Shown piece by piece: positions 8,096 to 15,427 of a stretch of 35,183 bases of DNA. How positions within the stretch are numbered: the stretch's first letter is position 1; each line of letters opens with the position of its first letter. The translations under genes and the position numbers were made by a program. Origin of the DNA: Sutterella sp. (GTDB taxonomy: Bacteria > Pseudomonadota > Gammaproteobacteria > Burkholderiales > Burkholderiaceae_F). The notes under the pieces were generated by a model. The model had not been told where the DNA came from. It did no database searches and saw only the letters and a list, made by a program, of their open reading frames with translations. The DNA lies in the NCBI GenBank assembly GCA_017936545.1, contig JAGBFJ010000039.1, positions 1 to 35,183 on the forward strand, in the 5' to 3' direction.

Positions 8096-9837
8096 TTCTT
8101 CTCCGCATCGCTCGCGGTCCGAGCTTCATAATCCGCCTGAGTGGCGGTTTGCTGGAAGCCAGGGGTTTCAACCCGCTGAGGGACATTGGCGCCGTCTGGC
8201 GTGACAATGCGCGGCGTCAGTAGAATCAGGCGTTCCATCAGACGGCCGCTCTTAGAAGTGGTCTTGAAAAGATTCCCGACCAGAGGGATGTCCTTGAGGA
8301 GGGGCACGCCGCTGTCGCCTTCGGCCTTCTGTTCATAGTAGTAGCCGCCGATCAGAAGCGACTGCCCCACGTCGACCACGGCCTGCGTGTTGATCTTGGT
8401 CTGCTTGATGGGGGCAACGGTGACCTGGTTGGCATCGGAACCGAGATTGGTATAGCCCGAAGACGAGTTGTTTTGATCGTCCTGAACGTTCACGGCAAGC
8501 TTGATCGAGGTGCGTCCGTTTTCGCGGATGATGTGCGGCGTGACGCGAAGGACCGTGCCGGATTCAACTTTGTAAAGATCGACGGCTTCCGTTCCTCGAA
8601 GCGGAATGTAGTAGGTCGTGGTGTTTTCAAGAACAGCCTGAACGTTGTCAATGGTCAGTACGGACGGGCGGCCGAGCATGCGGGCCGCGTTCTTCGACTC
8701 GAGCGCGCTGATGCGGGCCAGAAAGAAGTCGGAGCCGTGCGTATAAATCGTCGAGAGGAGTGCGCCGGCGGATCCGGCAGCAGTTGAAATGCCGGGATTG
8801 CCGGAACCGTCGATGCTGCCCGTATTGGAGGAACCCATCGAGCCGCCGCCCTGCCAGTTGCCGTTCGTGCCTTTGCCGCTGAAATTGATGCCGAGATCGC
8901 GGCTCGCCGTCGTATCGATATCCACGATCGCCGCATGGATTTCAACAAGCTCGACCGGCTTGTCGAGATCCTTGATCACCTGTTCGTAATAAGGCATGCG
9001 GTAGGCAACGTCGGAAACCAGAACGGCATTGACGCGCGGATCGGCCATGATGCTGATGCTGCCAGACATGACCGGAGACTCCTTGGCCGCCATATCGGAT
9101 GACTGGTCACTCTTCTTCTGCTTGGAAAGTCCAGGTGCCCCGACGCTTTCAACGGACTGCACGCTCGACGGTCCCTTTCTCTGCTGGGAAACGGTCGAAC
9201 CGGCGACAGTCTGACCCATCACCATGCCGCGTAGAATCGTCGCGATGCCGGGCACCGTGAGCGTCTGATCCATGCTGGAGAACTCCATGTCGTCAGCCCA
9301 GGCATGTCTGACCGGGAAGACGCGCATGACGATGTTTTCGCTTTGAACCGCGTTGTAGGCGCTGACGGCGGTTTTGATCTGATCGATGTAGGCGGGCGGG
9401 CCGAAAATCGTCAGCAGATTGCCCTGAGCGCTGGCCTTGACGGGAAGTTCCTCGGCGATGAAGCCGGAGCGTTTCAGCGATTCAATAATGTCGCGGCTGA
9501 CGGCCGTCGGCACGGTGAGGAATTCCTTGCGGGCATCTTCCGTTCGATAGAAATGGATCGTATCGCCCAGCACGTAGTAGCCGACGCCGTAGGCTTCGTC
9601 GACGGCCTGCATGAAGTCGTTTCCGGCAACGCCTTTGAATCTGCCGCTGATTTTTCCCTTCACCGCCGGAGCGATGTCCGCAACAAGACCCTGCGAGCGG
9701 GCAAAGCTCGAGAGGACCGTCTTGATGTCATGACGGTCTGCGTAATAAGAGAAGGGCTCTGTGAACGAATACGCGGATGCGGCCAGCGGCACAAGCATCA
9801 GAGCGGCAGACAGAGCCTTGAAGAAACCGGTCTTCAC
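8092..9837 (-). CDS. sctC: SctC, T3SS outer-membrane secretin
   Basis: The 581-residue protein is the secretin that forms the outer-membrane channel. A Sec signal peptide ends near Ala22 (ASA before YSFTEP). The N0 domain (about 25-95, FSYYADRHDIKTVLSSFARS) and N1/N3 domains follow, the last interrupted by a Gln/Ser/Lys-rich loop at about 215-255. The C-terminal secretin domain (about 300-555) contains VELVEIHAAIVDIDTTASRD and the gate/C-terminal motif VPLLKDIPLVGNLFKT. A Gly/Ser-rich stretch at ~325-360 (SMGSSNTGSIDGSGNPG) is a long gate-region loop. A pilotin gene was not seen in the window. The start is 9 bases downstream of the chaperone stop. Confidence 0.96.
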   Translation of the reverse strand: MKTGFFKALSAALMLVPLAASAYSFTEPFSYYADRHDIKTVLSSFARSQGLVADIAPAVKGKISGRFKGVAGNDFMQAVDEAYGVGYYVLGDTIHFYRTEDARKEFLTVPTAVSRDIIESLKRSGFIAEELPVKASAQGNLLTIFGPPAYIDQIKTAVSAYNAVQSENIVMRVFPVRHAWADDMEFSSMDQTLTVPGIATILRGMVMGQTVAGSTVSQQRKGPSSVQSVESVGAPGLSKQKKSDQSSDMAAKESPVMSGSISIMADPRVNAVLVSDVAYRMPYYEQVIKDLDKPVELVEIHAAIVDIDTTASRDLGINFSGKGTNGNWQGGGSMGSSNTGSIDGSGNPGISTAAGSAGALLSTIYTHGSDFFLARISALESKNAARMLGRPSVLTIDNVQAVLENTTTYYIPLRGTEAVDLYKVESGTVLRVTPHIIRENGRTSIKLAVNVQDDQNNSSSGYTNLGSDANQVTVAPIKQTKINTQAVVDVGQSLLIGGYYYEQKAEGDSGVPLLKDIPLVGNLFKTTSKSGRLMERLILLTPRIVTPDGANVPQRVETPGFQQTATQADYEARTASDAEKK

Positions 9838-9846
9838 TCTAGGATC

Positions 9847-10311
9847 CTAAAAGGACAGCTCGCCGGGGAACCAGCCCGACATCTGCATGGAGAAGGGGGA
9901 CGATGACGCTGCGGATGCGCCCTGCAGGTTCAGACGCCACCAGGCCTGATCGTTGAGGAAGTCGCGAACTTCCGCCGCAAGACGGCGTTCATCCGCCGCA
10001 TTCAGATCGACCGTGCGGAAAAGCTCCAGCCGGCCCTCATTGACTGAGAGCACGGACGAACGTCTGCGCTGGATGCCGGCGGCGAGCTTGCCGATTCTGG
10101 CCAGTTCGCTTTCCGCATCCGGCATGGCCGGATCGGGCGCTTCGCCCAGGTCGGCACTAAGAATGCACGTTCTTCCGTCGGGGCTCCGGATATCGAGATC
10201 CAGGCCGTTCTCAAGGAAGTAGTGATAAACCCCGTTTTCATCCGGGAGAGCCTGTCTCCAACCGGCTGTATTCGCTACAGCGGCGACGGCGGATGCCAAG
10301 TTGAAAGCCAT
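9847..10311 (-). CDS. Class I (CesT/SycE-type) T3SS chaperone, first gene of the apparatus operon
   Basis: A 154-residue cytosolic protein with the alpha-beta pattern of CesT-family chaperones: helix, then strands (GVYHYFLENGLDLDIRSPDG, CILSADLGEA), a helix with LARIGKLAAGIQRRRS, a strand (GRLELFRTVDL) and a C-terminal helix (RRLAAEVRDFLNDQAWWRLN). Such small dimers bind the N-terminal region of one or a few secreted proteins. It opens the sctC-to-sctQ operon, 9 bases before sctC. In Yersinia the yscB chaperone lies just upstream of yscC, so a YscB-like partner for the SycN-like protein at 16575 is plausible but unproven. A high-identity family match cannot be claimed by eye. Confidence 0.65.
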   Translation of the reverse strand: MAFNLASAVAAVANTAGWRQALPDENGVYHYFLENGLDLDIRSPDGRTCILSADLGEAPDPAMPDAESELARIGKLAAGIQRRRSSVLSVNEGRLELFRTVDLNAADERRLAAEVRDFLNDQAWWRLNLQGASAASSSPFSMQMSGWFPGELSF

Positions 10312-10381
10312 GGTTGCCTGTCCTGAGCCTGCAAAATACTACAGACTGAATTATGCCTTAAATAGTCATTCCCGCATAAGA

Positions 10382-10397
10382 GAATAACGGCTTATTC
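10382..10397. promoter_or_regulatory. Inverted repeat GAATAAcggcTTATTC, possible operator
   Basis: Perfect 6-base arms with a 4-base spacer lie 71 bases upstream of the start of the apparatus operon, in the AT-rich part of the divergent region. It could be a regulator site for the T3SS; no cognate regulator can be named. Confidence 0.3.
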
Positions 10398-10532
10398 GCT
10401 GAAGCGGAAGAGCCCCTTGACCGCAAGACAGCGACCGGTCCGAATTCCGTCCCCGCCGCGCTGCTCCGTACGGAAGAAGGAGATCGGCTCCGGCAGGGCA
10501 AAGCACTGGGGGACAGCCGAAATCTCATAAAT
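10392..10532 (-). pseudogene. Possible remnant of an unknown gene (C-terminal tail)
   Basis: A short open stretch ending in TAA at 10392-10394 reads, in its last ~45 codons, like coding sequence of this genome: GC-rich third positions, then residues such as LPEPISFFRTEQRGGDGIRT. Upstream of about 10532 the same frame enters AT-rich sequence that does not look coding, and no plausible start with a ribosome-binding site was found. I do not recognise the family. It may be the leftover 3' end of a deleted gene, or chance. Confidence 0.3.
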
Positions 10533-10631
10533 ATCATTTAGGCGACGGAAAAGATTCAAAAGTGGGAGCGGGCAGAAAAGCGCCTTCCGGGGGAGTCTCC
10601 TAAAAACTACCCTGCTGCGAAAAAATGCGGT

Positions 10632-10637
10632 TACAAT
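10632..10637 (+). promoter_or_regulatory. Candidate -10 box (TACAAT) for the translocon operon
   Basis: TACAAT lies about 105 bases before the first forward gene. No good -35 box is seen 16-18 bases upstream (ACCCTG), so this would be an activator-dependent promoter if real. The same hexamer occurs before sctW at 15376. Confidence 0.3.
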
Positions 10638-10742
10638 GAATTCACATGAGGGAGGCAGAGAATGCATCTGCGGCAATGACTGACGCAGAGTTCTGCGCAA
10701 CGCCGCTTCTCTCAACGATCATCTCTCAAGGAAGAATCCGAC

Positions 10743-11033
10743 ATGGCCAAGATTGATATTGCCAAGCAGAATGAAACGCTTTCCCGTCTTCGCGACGAAC
10801 TCGCCCGGCTCAACGTCCGGTTCGAGGAATCTAAGAAAGCGGCCGGGCTGCCTGAAGGCGAAGTGACGCTCGATCCTTCTGAAGTGACGCCTGAGCTTGC
10901 CGATGCTCTCGAGGCCGTCAAGGGAGCCGCAGAAAAGGCCGGACGCAATGCCGCCGCAGCTCTCAGCGCGGAAACGGAAGCGCCTCACGCAGCCGCTCCC
11001 CGCCGGGCCCGCCGCGGAGCCATTTCCATCTGA
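10743..11033 (+). CDS. Small coiled-coil protein, candidate chaperone of the filament/tip proteins
   Basis: A 96-residue protein starting the translocon operon. Residues 5-35 form a charged amphipathic helix (NETLSRLRDELARLNVRFEE); a second helix follows at about 50-77; the tail is Ala/Pro-rich and ends in a basic stretch (RRARRGAISI). In SPI-2 the filament gene sseB is preceded by its 108-residue helical chaperone gene sseA, and in Yersinia lcrV is preceded by the 95-residue lcrG, whose tail is also basic. Size, helical content and position fit either role; no family can be assigned by sequence alone. AAGGAAG lies 9-10 bases before the ATG. Confidence 0.6.
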   Translation: MAKIDIAKQNETLSRLRDELARLNVRFEESKKAAGLPEGEVTLDPSEVTPELADALEAVKGAAEKAGRNAAAALSAETEAPHAAAPRRARRGAISI

Positions 11034-11095
11034 TCCGTCCGAGCGGTTCATCCCGGACAACGTAAATTTCATCAGTCTTTTTTAGCTGTCCAATC

Positions 11096-11638
11096 ATGAC
11101 CACACCTGTCAACAACAGCGGTACGGCTGCCCTCTCTGAAGTTCTGTCCCAGATCGATCTCGGTCCGACCGACAGCATTCAGTTCGCTTTTGCCAAGCTT
11201 CAGCTCGCCCAGGCTCAGATCTGCAAGAACAGTGCGACGGAGTACATGAAGCAGATTGAAAACGTGCAGAAGGAGCAGGAGGAAGTCGCGGAAATGATTT
11301 CTCAGGCCCGCAAGCTTCAGAACGACTGCAAGACCAAGCAGGGCAACTGCTCGTGGGACAAGGAAGCTTCCATCATGCCCAAGGAAATGGCAGACTGGAT
11401 GGATCAACGCGGACTTGCCTACGACAAGACGGGCAACGACCTCGTCAACAACTACGACGAATGGACGTTCAATATTGAGTCGCTCACCAACTATCAGGAA
11501 TCCATCAGCAACAAGACGCAGACGCTGATGGTTTATCTGCAGGACTTCATTTCGCAGTACAACTCTTATCTGCAGGGCGCCAACTCGGCCATCAGCAATG
11601 CCAGCCAGGTGCTGACGGCCGTCGCCACCGGCCGCTGA
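11096..11638 (+). CDS. sctA: EspA/SseB-like T3SS filament or needle-tip protein, copy 1 (SctA candidate)
   Basis: A 180-residue mostly helical protein without signal peptide, expected to be exported by the T3SS. Helix-forming N-terminal residues 12-73 (TDSIQFAFAKLQLAQAQICK) and a C-terminal helix (123-180, ending TAVATGR) flank a polar variable centre with MPKEMADWMDQRG. This helix-loop-helix plan and length resemble EspA (192) and SseB (196), which form filaments or caps on the needle and seat the translocators. It has a tandem paralogue at 11748 and lies upstream of the SycD-like chaperone and translocator genes, as sseB does. Direct homology to EspA/SseB was judged by layout, not by alignment; an LcrV-like tip would be much longer. 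Confidence 0.65.
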   Translation: MTTPVNNSGTAALSEVLSQIDLGPTDSIQFAFAKLQLAQAQICKNSATEYMKQIENVQKEQEEVAEMISQARKLQNDCKTKQGNCSWDKEASIMPKEMADWMDQRGLAYDKTGNDLVNNYDEWTFNIESLTNYQESISNKTQTLMVYLQDFISQYNSYLQGANSAISNASQVLTAVATGR

Positions 11639-11707
11639 ACGCTGATTCAGCATGCTTTTTATTCGCATCCGGCGTTTTCTTATGCCGATGCTTGCTTCAA
11701 TCCGGCC

Positions 11708-11731
11708 TCGGCCGGCTGCTCAGCCGGCCGA
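11708..11731 (+). repeat. GC-rich hairpin between the two filament genes
   Basis: Two perfect 11-base arms (TCGGCCGGCTG / CAGCCGGCCGA) separated by two bases lie 17 bases before the second paralogue. There is no T-run after it, so it is not a standard terminator. It may stabilise or process the mRNA between the two copies (inference). Confidence 0.55.
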
Positions 11732-11747
11732 AGCGTAAGGAACTGTT

Positions 11748-12269
11748 ATGTCCAACACCGTCAATACCAGCGGCACCGCCGCGCTCTCCGAAGTTCTTGC
11801 TCAGATCGACCTCGGTCCGACCGACAGCATTCAGTTTGCGTTTGCCAAGCTTCAGCTCGCCCAGGCTCAGATCTGCAAGAACAGCGCCAGCGAATACATG
11901 AAGCAGATTGAGGAAATTCAGAAAGAACAGTCTGAAGTTGCGGATATGATTTCCCGCGCCCGCCAGCTGCAGAACGAAGCCAAGACCGGCGATAAGTGCA
12001 CGACGATGCCGGACGACATGGTGAAGTTCTTCGAAGACCGAGGTCTCTCCTACGACACGAAGGGCAACGATAACAAACACGACAGCGACCAGTGGACATA
12101 TAACATTGAATCGCTGACCAACTATCAGGAATCGATCAGCAACAAGACGCAGACCCTGATGGTGTATCTGCAGGATTTTATCTCTCAGTACAACTCGTAT
12201 CTGCAGGGTGCCAACTCGGCCATCAGCAATGCGAGCCAGGTACTTACGGCCGTCGCCACAGGCCGATAA
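11748..12269 (+). CDS. EspA/SseB-like T3SS filament or needle-tip protein, copy 2 (SctA candidate)
   Basis: A 173-residue paralogue of the preceding gene. The first 61 residues differ at only 8 positions, and the last 58 (from Trp116) at one position. The centre (62-115) is seven residues shorter and diverges strongly, with TMPDDMVKFFEDRGLSYDTK in place of the copy 1 centre. A Cys at position 43 is shared. Near identity at both ends suggests the same assembly contacts and export signal, while the differing centre could be the exposed surface. TAAGGA lies upstream of the ATG. Whether the two co-assemble or replace each other cannot be told. Confidence 0.65.
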   Translation: MSNTVNTSGTAALSEVLAQIDLGPTDSIQFAFAKLQLAQAQICKNSASEYMKQIEEIQKEQSEVADMISRARQLQNEAKTGDKCTTMPDDMVKFFEDRGLSYDTKGNDNKHDSDQWTYNIESLTNYQESISNKTQTLMVYLQDFISQYNSYLQGANSAISNASQVLTAVATGR

Positions 12270-12289
12270 CTTCAGTAAGGATGGGCAAT

Positions 12290-12769
12290 ATGTCGGATAT
12301 TCTTCTTTCTCAGGAACAGTTGCAGAAGCTCGTCAGCGGCATCATGAAGGGTGCCACGGTCGGTCAGGCTGTCGGCATCAGCCGGGAAACGCTGGAAAGT
12401 CTGTATGCGCTCGGCCACGGTCTCTACACCTCCGGCAACTACCACGACGCGCAGGTCGTTTTCCAGGCGCTTTCGATCTACGATCCGAACGACTACCGTT
12501 TCTGGATGGGTTTGGCGGGATGCCGGCAGGCGCTTGAGCAGTATCAGGCTGCCATCGACGCCTATCAGATGGCAGCCGTGGCAACGACGCTGCACAATCC
12601 CGAACCCTTCCTTTTTGCCGCGCGCTGCCTCCTCAAGCTCGGCCGCAAGGACGACGCCGTCGTCGCCATTCAGGCTTTGCTCACGCTGGGCAGCAAGGAT
12701 GATCCCCGGGTTGCCGTCTGCCATGAAAAGGCCAAGGCGCTTCTCGCAATTCTTCAGGCTGAGGGTTAA
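12290..12769 (+). CDS. LcrH/SycD-type class II chaperone of translocators
   Basis: A TPR chaperone of 159 residues that should keep SctE and SctB soluble and separate before export. Typical LcrH/SycD/SscA features are the N-terminal helix, then TPR repeats from about residue 32: LESLYALGHGLYTSGNYHDA, DPNDYRFWMGLAGCRQALEQ and PEPFLFAARCLLKLGRKDDA. It directly precedes sctE by 2 bases, the usual gene order. I chose the ATG at 12290 because the Shine-Dalgarno-like AAGG (12277-12280) abuts the earlier in-frame ATG at 12281, whereas it sits 9 bases before 12290. The upstream start would add three residues. Confidence 0.88.
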   Translation: MSDILLSQEQLQKLVSGIMKGATVGQAVGISRETLESLYALGHGLYTSGNYHDAQVVFQALSIYDPNDYRFWMGLAGCRQALEQYQAAIDAYQMAAVATTLHNPEPFLFAARCLLKLGRKDDAVVAIQALLTLGSKDDPRVAVCHEKAKALLAILQAEG

Positions 12770-12771
12770 TC

Positions 12772-13791
12772 ATGACGACCGTTAACGGTGTGACGAACAC
12801 CGACGCATCCCTGTATGCGTATGGTGTCGGTTCTCTCGGGAAGACCGGGGGAACTCAGGAAACGAAGGACGTTCCGCCTTCCGGACAGGCGCTTCAGTCC
12901 CTGCTGGATTCTCTGGAACTGCCGGATCTGCCGCCCTCGATGAGCGGCGTGTCGATTGATACGCTTCTGACGGCGATTTCCGATGAAGAACGCCGCAATG
13001 GCATTCAGTCCGCTGTCGACAGCATTGAAACGCACGCTGAAGCCGTCGATGCGGAAAACGCCAAGAAGCTCGAAGAGATCAAGAAGCAGCTCGACGAGAT
13101 GAAGAATCAGTCCTTCTGGCAGAAGTTCTGCAAAGTGTTTCAGATTTTCGGCATGATCGTCGGTGCCATCGCTTCCGCCGCCACGATCGTTGCTGGTGCC
13201 CTGACGGCCAATCCGGCGCTGATCGCCGCCGGTGTGGTCGGCGCGGTGATGACCGTCGACAGCATCATGAGCGTGGCTTCGGACGGCAAGGTCAGCATTG
13301 CCGCCGGATTTACCGCACTCGGCAAAGCCTGCGGCATGAGCGATGAAACGGCCAAATGGTTCGGTTTCGGCATGAACATGGCCCTTGTAGTCGCCGGCAT
13401 TGCCGTGAGTTTCGGTGCGGCGATTGGCACCAGCGCTGCATCTGCCGGCAGCAAGGTCGTCGATGCCGGTGCGAAAGCGGCCAAAGCAGTCAACTTGATG
13501 AACAAGGTCTCCACGTTCAGTAATATCGGTTCCGGCGTCACCGGCGTCGGTCAGAGCGTCGGCAGCGCTGCGCTTGCTGTAGTGAATAAGAGAGTCGCAG
13601 AGTTGGAGGCTAATAAGGTGGATATTGACGCGATTTTGGAAAATCTTCGCAACAATATCAAGATGAACGAAGACCTGATCGAAGAAGAAATGAAGGCGGC
13701 CGACAACCTGATGACGGACGTTAAGGAAATTGTCGAAGACTGCAATCAGACGGCTACGGCAATCCTGACGGTGTCTCCGTCGGCAGCTTAA
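12772..13791 (+). CDS. sctE: SctE, T3SS major hydrophobic translocator (YopB/SseC/EspD-like)
   Basis: A 339-residue secreted protein that should insert in the host membrane and form the translocation pore with SctB. After a polar N-terminus and a coiled-coil segment (about 75-115, KKLEEIKKQLDEMKNQSFWQ) there is a large hydrophobic region (about 124-166, ending VVGAVMTVDSIM) and a second one (about 198-222, MNMALVVAGIAVSFGAAIGT). The Gly/Ala-rich pattern between them is the SseC-family signature. C-terminal residues ~265-330 form another helical segment. It is a little shorter than YopB (401) and EspD (380). The chaperone precedes it and SctB follows 9-15 bases later, all in one operon. Confidence 0.9.
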   Translation: MTTVNGVTNTDASLYAYGVGSLGKTGGTQETKDVPPSGQALQSLLDSLELPDLPPSMSGVSIDTLLTAISDEERRNGIQSAVDSIETHAEAVDAENAKKLEEIKKQLDEMKNQSFWQKFCKVFQIFGMIVGAIASAATIVAGALTANPALIAAGVVGAVMTVDSIMSVASDGKVSIAAGFTALGKACGMSDETAKWFGFGMNMALVVAGIAVSFGAAIGTSAASAGSKVVDAGAKAAKAVNLMNKVSTFSNIGSGVTGVGQSVGSAALAVVNKRVAELEANKVDIDAILENLRNNIKMNEDLIEEEMKAADNLMTDVKEIVEDCNQTATAILTVSPSAA

Positions 13792-13806
13792 AAGGGAGAA
13801 TTGGCG

Positions 13807-14565
13807 ATGAGTATGACGATTGACGGACGTATCAACGGGTACGGTGCGTTGGATCCTCTTCAGAGTACGGGTTCGACTTCTGCGCCGGTGTCTTCTTCGG
13901 GTGCCGACACCATTCCCGAAGCGCCGGTTGCCGGCAAGACTACGTCGGACGGTATTCCCGTGCTGTCTCAGCCCAAGGGAATGCCGGATTTCAGCAGCCT
14001 CACCGGCGGCGTGCCTTCGCTCGGCGCCAATGTGCTCGCTTTGATCGGCGATGTCGCCGATGAGCAGCGCCGTGCCAACAACGAGCAGCGCTTCCAGCAG
14101 TCGCAGATGATCGTGAGCAAGCTTCATGATCAGGCTTCGACGATTCGAACTCAGGCCGCGGTCAATTTTGCGATGGGCTTCGTTTCTGCGGGCATCCAGT
14201 TTGCGTCGGCTGCTTATACGATCGGCGCAACCGGCAAAGCCTTGGCTTCCCAGCCGGCCGGCAACACGAGGGCCGACAAGATGGTGCATGCTGCTAAGAT
14301 GACGCTGAAAAATTCGGAGATTCAGGCGTATTCTCAGGCGATCAGCGGTACCGGAAGCACGGTGAACTCCGCCCAGGAGTTCACGAGTGCGATGTTCGAT
14401 GCTGAAATGAAGGATCGCGATGCTCAGATCGAAATGATCCGTGCGTACCTGACTCAGCTCGACAGCCTCAAGCAGTCGCTTGAGGAAGTGATTCGGAAGG
14501 CGACGCAGACGCAGGACGAAATTCAGCAGAGCACGAACCAGACGCGGGTGAAGATTCTAACCTGA
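13807..14565 (+). CDS. sctB: SctB, T3SS minor translocator (YopD/SseD/EspB-like)
   Basis: A 252-residue protein with one hydrophobic segment (about 117-143, containing MGFVSAGIQFASAAYTIG), a Ser/Thr/Pro-rich N-terminus and an amphipathic C-terminal helix (about 200-248) ending in QDEIQQSTNQTRVKIL, which resembles the C-termini of SseD/YopD-type proteins. With SctE it forms the pore in the target membrane. It is the last gene of the translocon operon, followed by a terminator. I prefer ATG at 13807, 8 bases after GGAG; an in-frame TTG at 13801 is too close to that site. The family varies in length (SseD 195, YopD 306). Confidence 0.88.
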   Translation: MSMTIDGRINGYGALDPLQSTGSTSAPVSSSGADTIPEAPVAGKTTSDGIPVLSQPKGMPDFSSLTGGVPSLGANVLALIGDVADEQRRANNEQRFQQSQMIVSKLHDQASTIRTQAAVNFAMGFVSAGIQFASAAYTIGATGKALASQPAGNTRADKMVHAAKMTLKNSEIQAYSQAISGTGSTVNSAQEFTSAMFDAEMKDRDAQIEMIRAYLTQLDSLKQSLEEVIRKATQTQDEIQQSTNQTRVKILT

Positions 14566-14582
14566 GCGTCGGAACGGACATG

Positions 14583-14623
14583 AAAAACGCCGCATCGGGC
14601 ATCGGTTCCCGAAGCGGCGTTTT
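14583..14623. terminator. Bidirectional terminator between sctB and the lone chaperone gene
   Basis: AAAACGCCGC at 14584-14593 pairs with GCGGCGTTTT at 14614-14623 around a 20-base loop, which itself has GGGCATCGGTTCCC. The A-run and T-run on either side let it act on both converging transcripts. The same stem core recurs after sctV at 19815. Confidence 0.8.
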
Positions 14624-14659
14624 CGTCTGCCGGCTGCCGATGGCTCAGAACGGCGCGGG

Positions 14660-15139
14660 TCAGACGGCCATCCAGTGCATGATGCCGGACTCGCCGTCTG
14701 AATGTTCCGCCGTCGGAGTATTCTCGTCAGGCGTCTTATCACCGGAGGAGTATTGCGAGATAACAGTCTGCCAGTGTTCAGCAAGGCCGATGAAACTGTT
14801 GAGAGCTTCGGCAAAGCTGTCGGTGTCGGCCGACGAAAGATCAAGGATGCGCTGCAGACAGTACTGATGCGTTTCGGGATCCAGGCTGAAAGATGCGCCT
14901 TCTCCGCCTTTGAAGAGATGATTGACCTGGAGAAGGACCTGAGCAAGCGTCCCTGCGCCGGTTTCGGGCTGGCGGGCAATCGGAGCGAACATCAGAACGG
15001 CGTCCGCCTCCCCGGCCGGGATCAGCGTCAGCTCGACGCTGTCGCACAGGAGGGAATATGCCCCGTTTTCATCCGCCTGAGGTTCTTCAATGCCGTAGTT
15101 CTCGGCAATGGTTTTGAAAAGATCATCCAGTGATGCCAT
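14660..15139 (-). CDS. Lone class I (CesT-type) T3SS chaperone
   Basis: A 159-residue acidic protein with the CesT pattern: N-terminal helix (MASLDDLFKTIAENYGIEEP), strands (GAYSLLCDSVELTLIPAGEA, DAVLMFAPIA), helix (AGTLAQVLLQVNHLF), strand (HQYCLQRILDLSSA) and C-terminal helix (FAEALNSFIGLAEHWQTVIS), followed by a ~28-residue disordered acidic tail. Class I chaperones bind and stabilise particular effectors. It is alone on the reverse strand between two forward T3SS operons, and no partner secreted protein lies next to it. The ATG at 15137-15139 has GGAG 5-6 bases upstream; a longer frame to 15346 exists, but the upstream part lacks coding character. Confidence 0.75.
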   Translation of the reverse strand: MASLDDLFKTIAENYGIEEPQADENGAYSLLCDSVELTLIPAGEADAVLMFAPIARQPETGAGTLAQVLLQVNHLFKGGEGASFSLDPETHQYCLQRILDLSSADTDSFAEALNSFIGLAEHWQTVISQYSSGDKTPDENTPTAEHSDGESGIMHWMAV

Positions 15140-15203
15140 GGACAGCTCCGAATAAGGTCTGCAGAAATGGGCGCCGAAAAACTGCTGCTCTGCAGGCGAA
15201 ACG

Positions 15204-15209
15204 ATTATA
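15204..15209 (-). promoter_or_regulatory. Candidate -10 box (TATAAT) for the lone chaperone gene
   Basis: A perfect TATAAT on the reverse strand lies 65 bases before the chaperone start. No consensus -35 is found 16-18 bases upstream, so the promoter may need an activator. Confidence 0.4.
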
Positions 15210-15375
15210 GCCAAGAGTGAGAGTCGGCTTGCTCTCTGTCCGGGTGACGGACGAAAACCCGCCTTCGGGTCATCGCTCTTCAGCGGAGCGCCTCCCGGTT
15301 CAGTCATCAATTGTCGCAAACGAGAACGCTGCAGGGTGTGCATCAAAATCGACAGATCCCGCCGACGACTGCAGG

Positions 15376-15381
15376 TACAAT
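15376..15381 (+). promoter_or_regulatory. Candidate -10 box (TACAAT) for the sctW-sctV operon
   Basis: TACAAT lies about 60 bases before the sctW start. TCGACA at 15349-15354 resembles a -35 box but is 21 bases away, outside the usual spacing. Confidence 0.3.
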
Positions 15382-15410
15382 AAACAGCTGAAACGGGAAT
15401 ATTTTGAAGG

Positions 15411-15427
15411 CGGCAGCCACGCTGCCG
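15411..15427 (+). promoter_or_regulatory. Leader hairpin before sctW
   Basis: CGGCAG and CTGCCG form a 6-base stem with a 5-base loop ending four bases before GAGGA, the sctW ribosome-binding site. It could influence translation of the operon (inference). Confidence 0.3.

Larger units (their letters stand above)
10312..10742. other. Divergent intergenic region between apparatus and translocon operons
   Basis: This 431-base gap must contain start signals for both divergent T3SS operons. It has an AT-rich part (10330-10400) next to the reverse operon and another around 10600-10640 before the forward operon. It also contains a possible gene remnant (10392-10532), an inverted repeat (10382-10397) and a forward -10-like box (10632-10637). 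No complete gene or terminator was recognised. Confidence 0.6.

Noticed and set aside
12766-14289. Long reverse-strand frame (507 codons) over sctE and sctB
   Set aside because: Antisense shadow of the translocator genes; rich in Arg, His and Gly as such shadows are.
15140-15346. N-terminal extension of the lone chaperone to 15346
   Set aside because: The extension contains the TATAAT box, lacks coding character, and a good GGAG-ATG pair marks the start at 15139.
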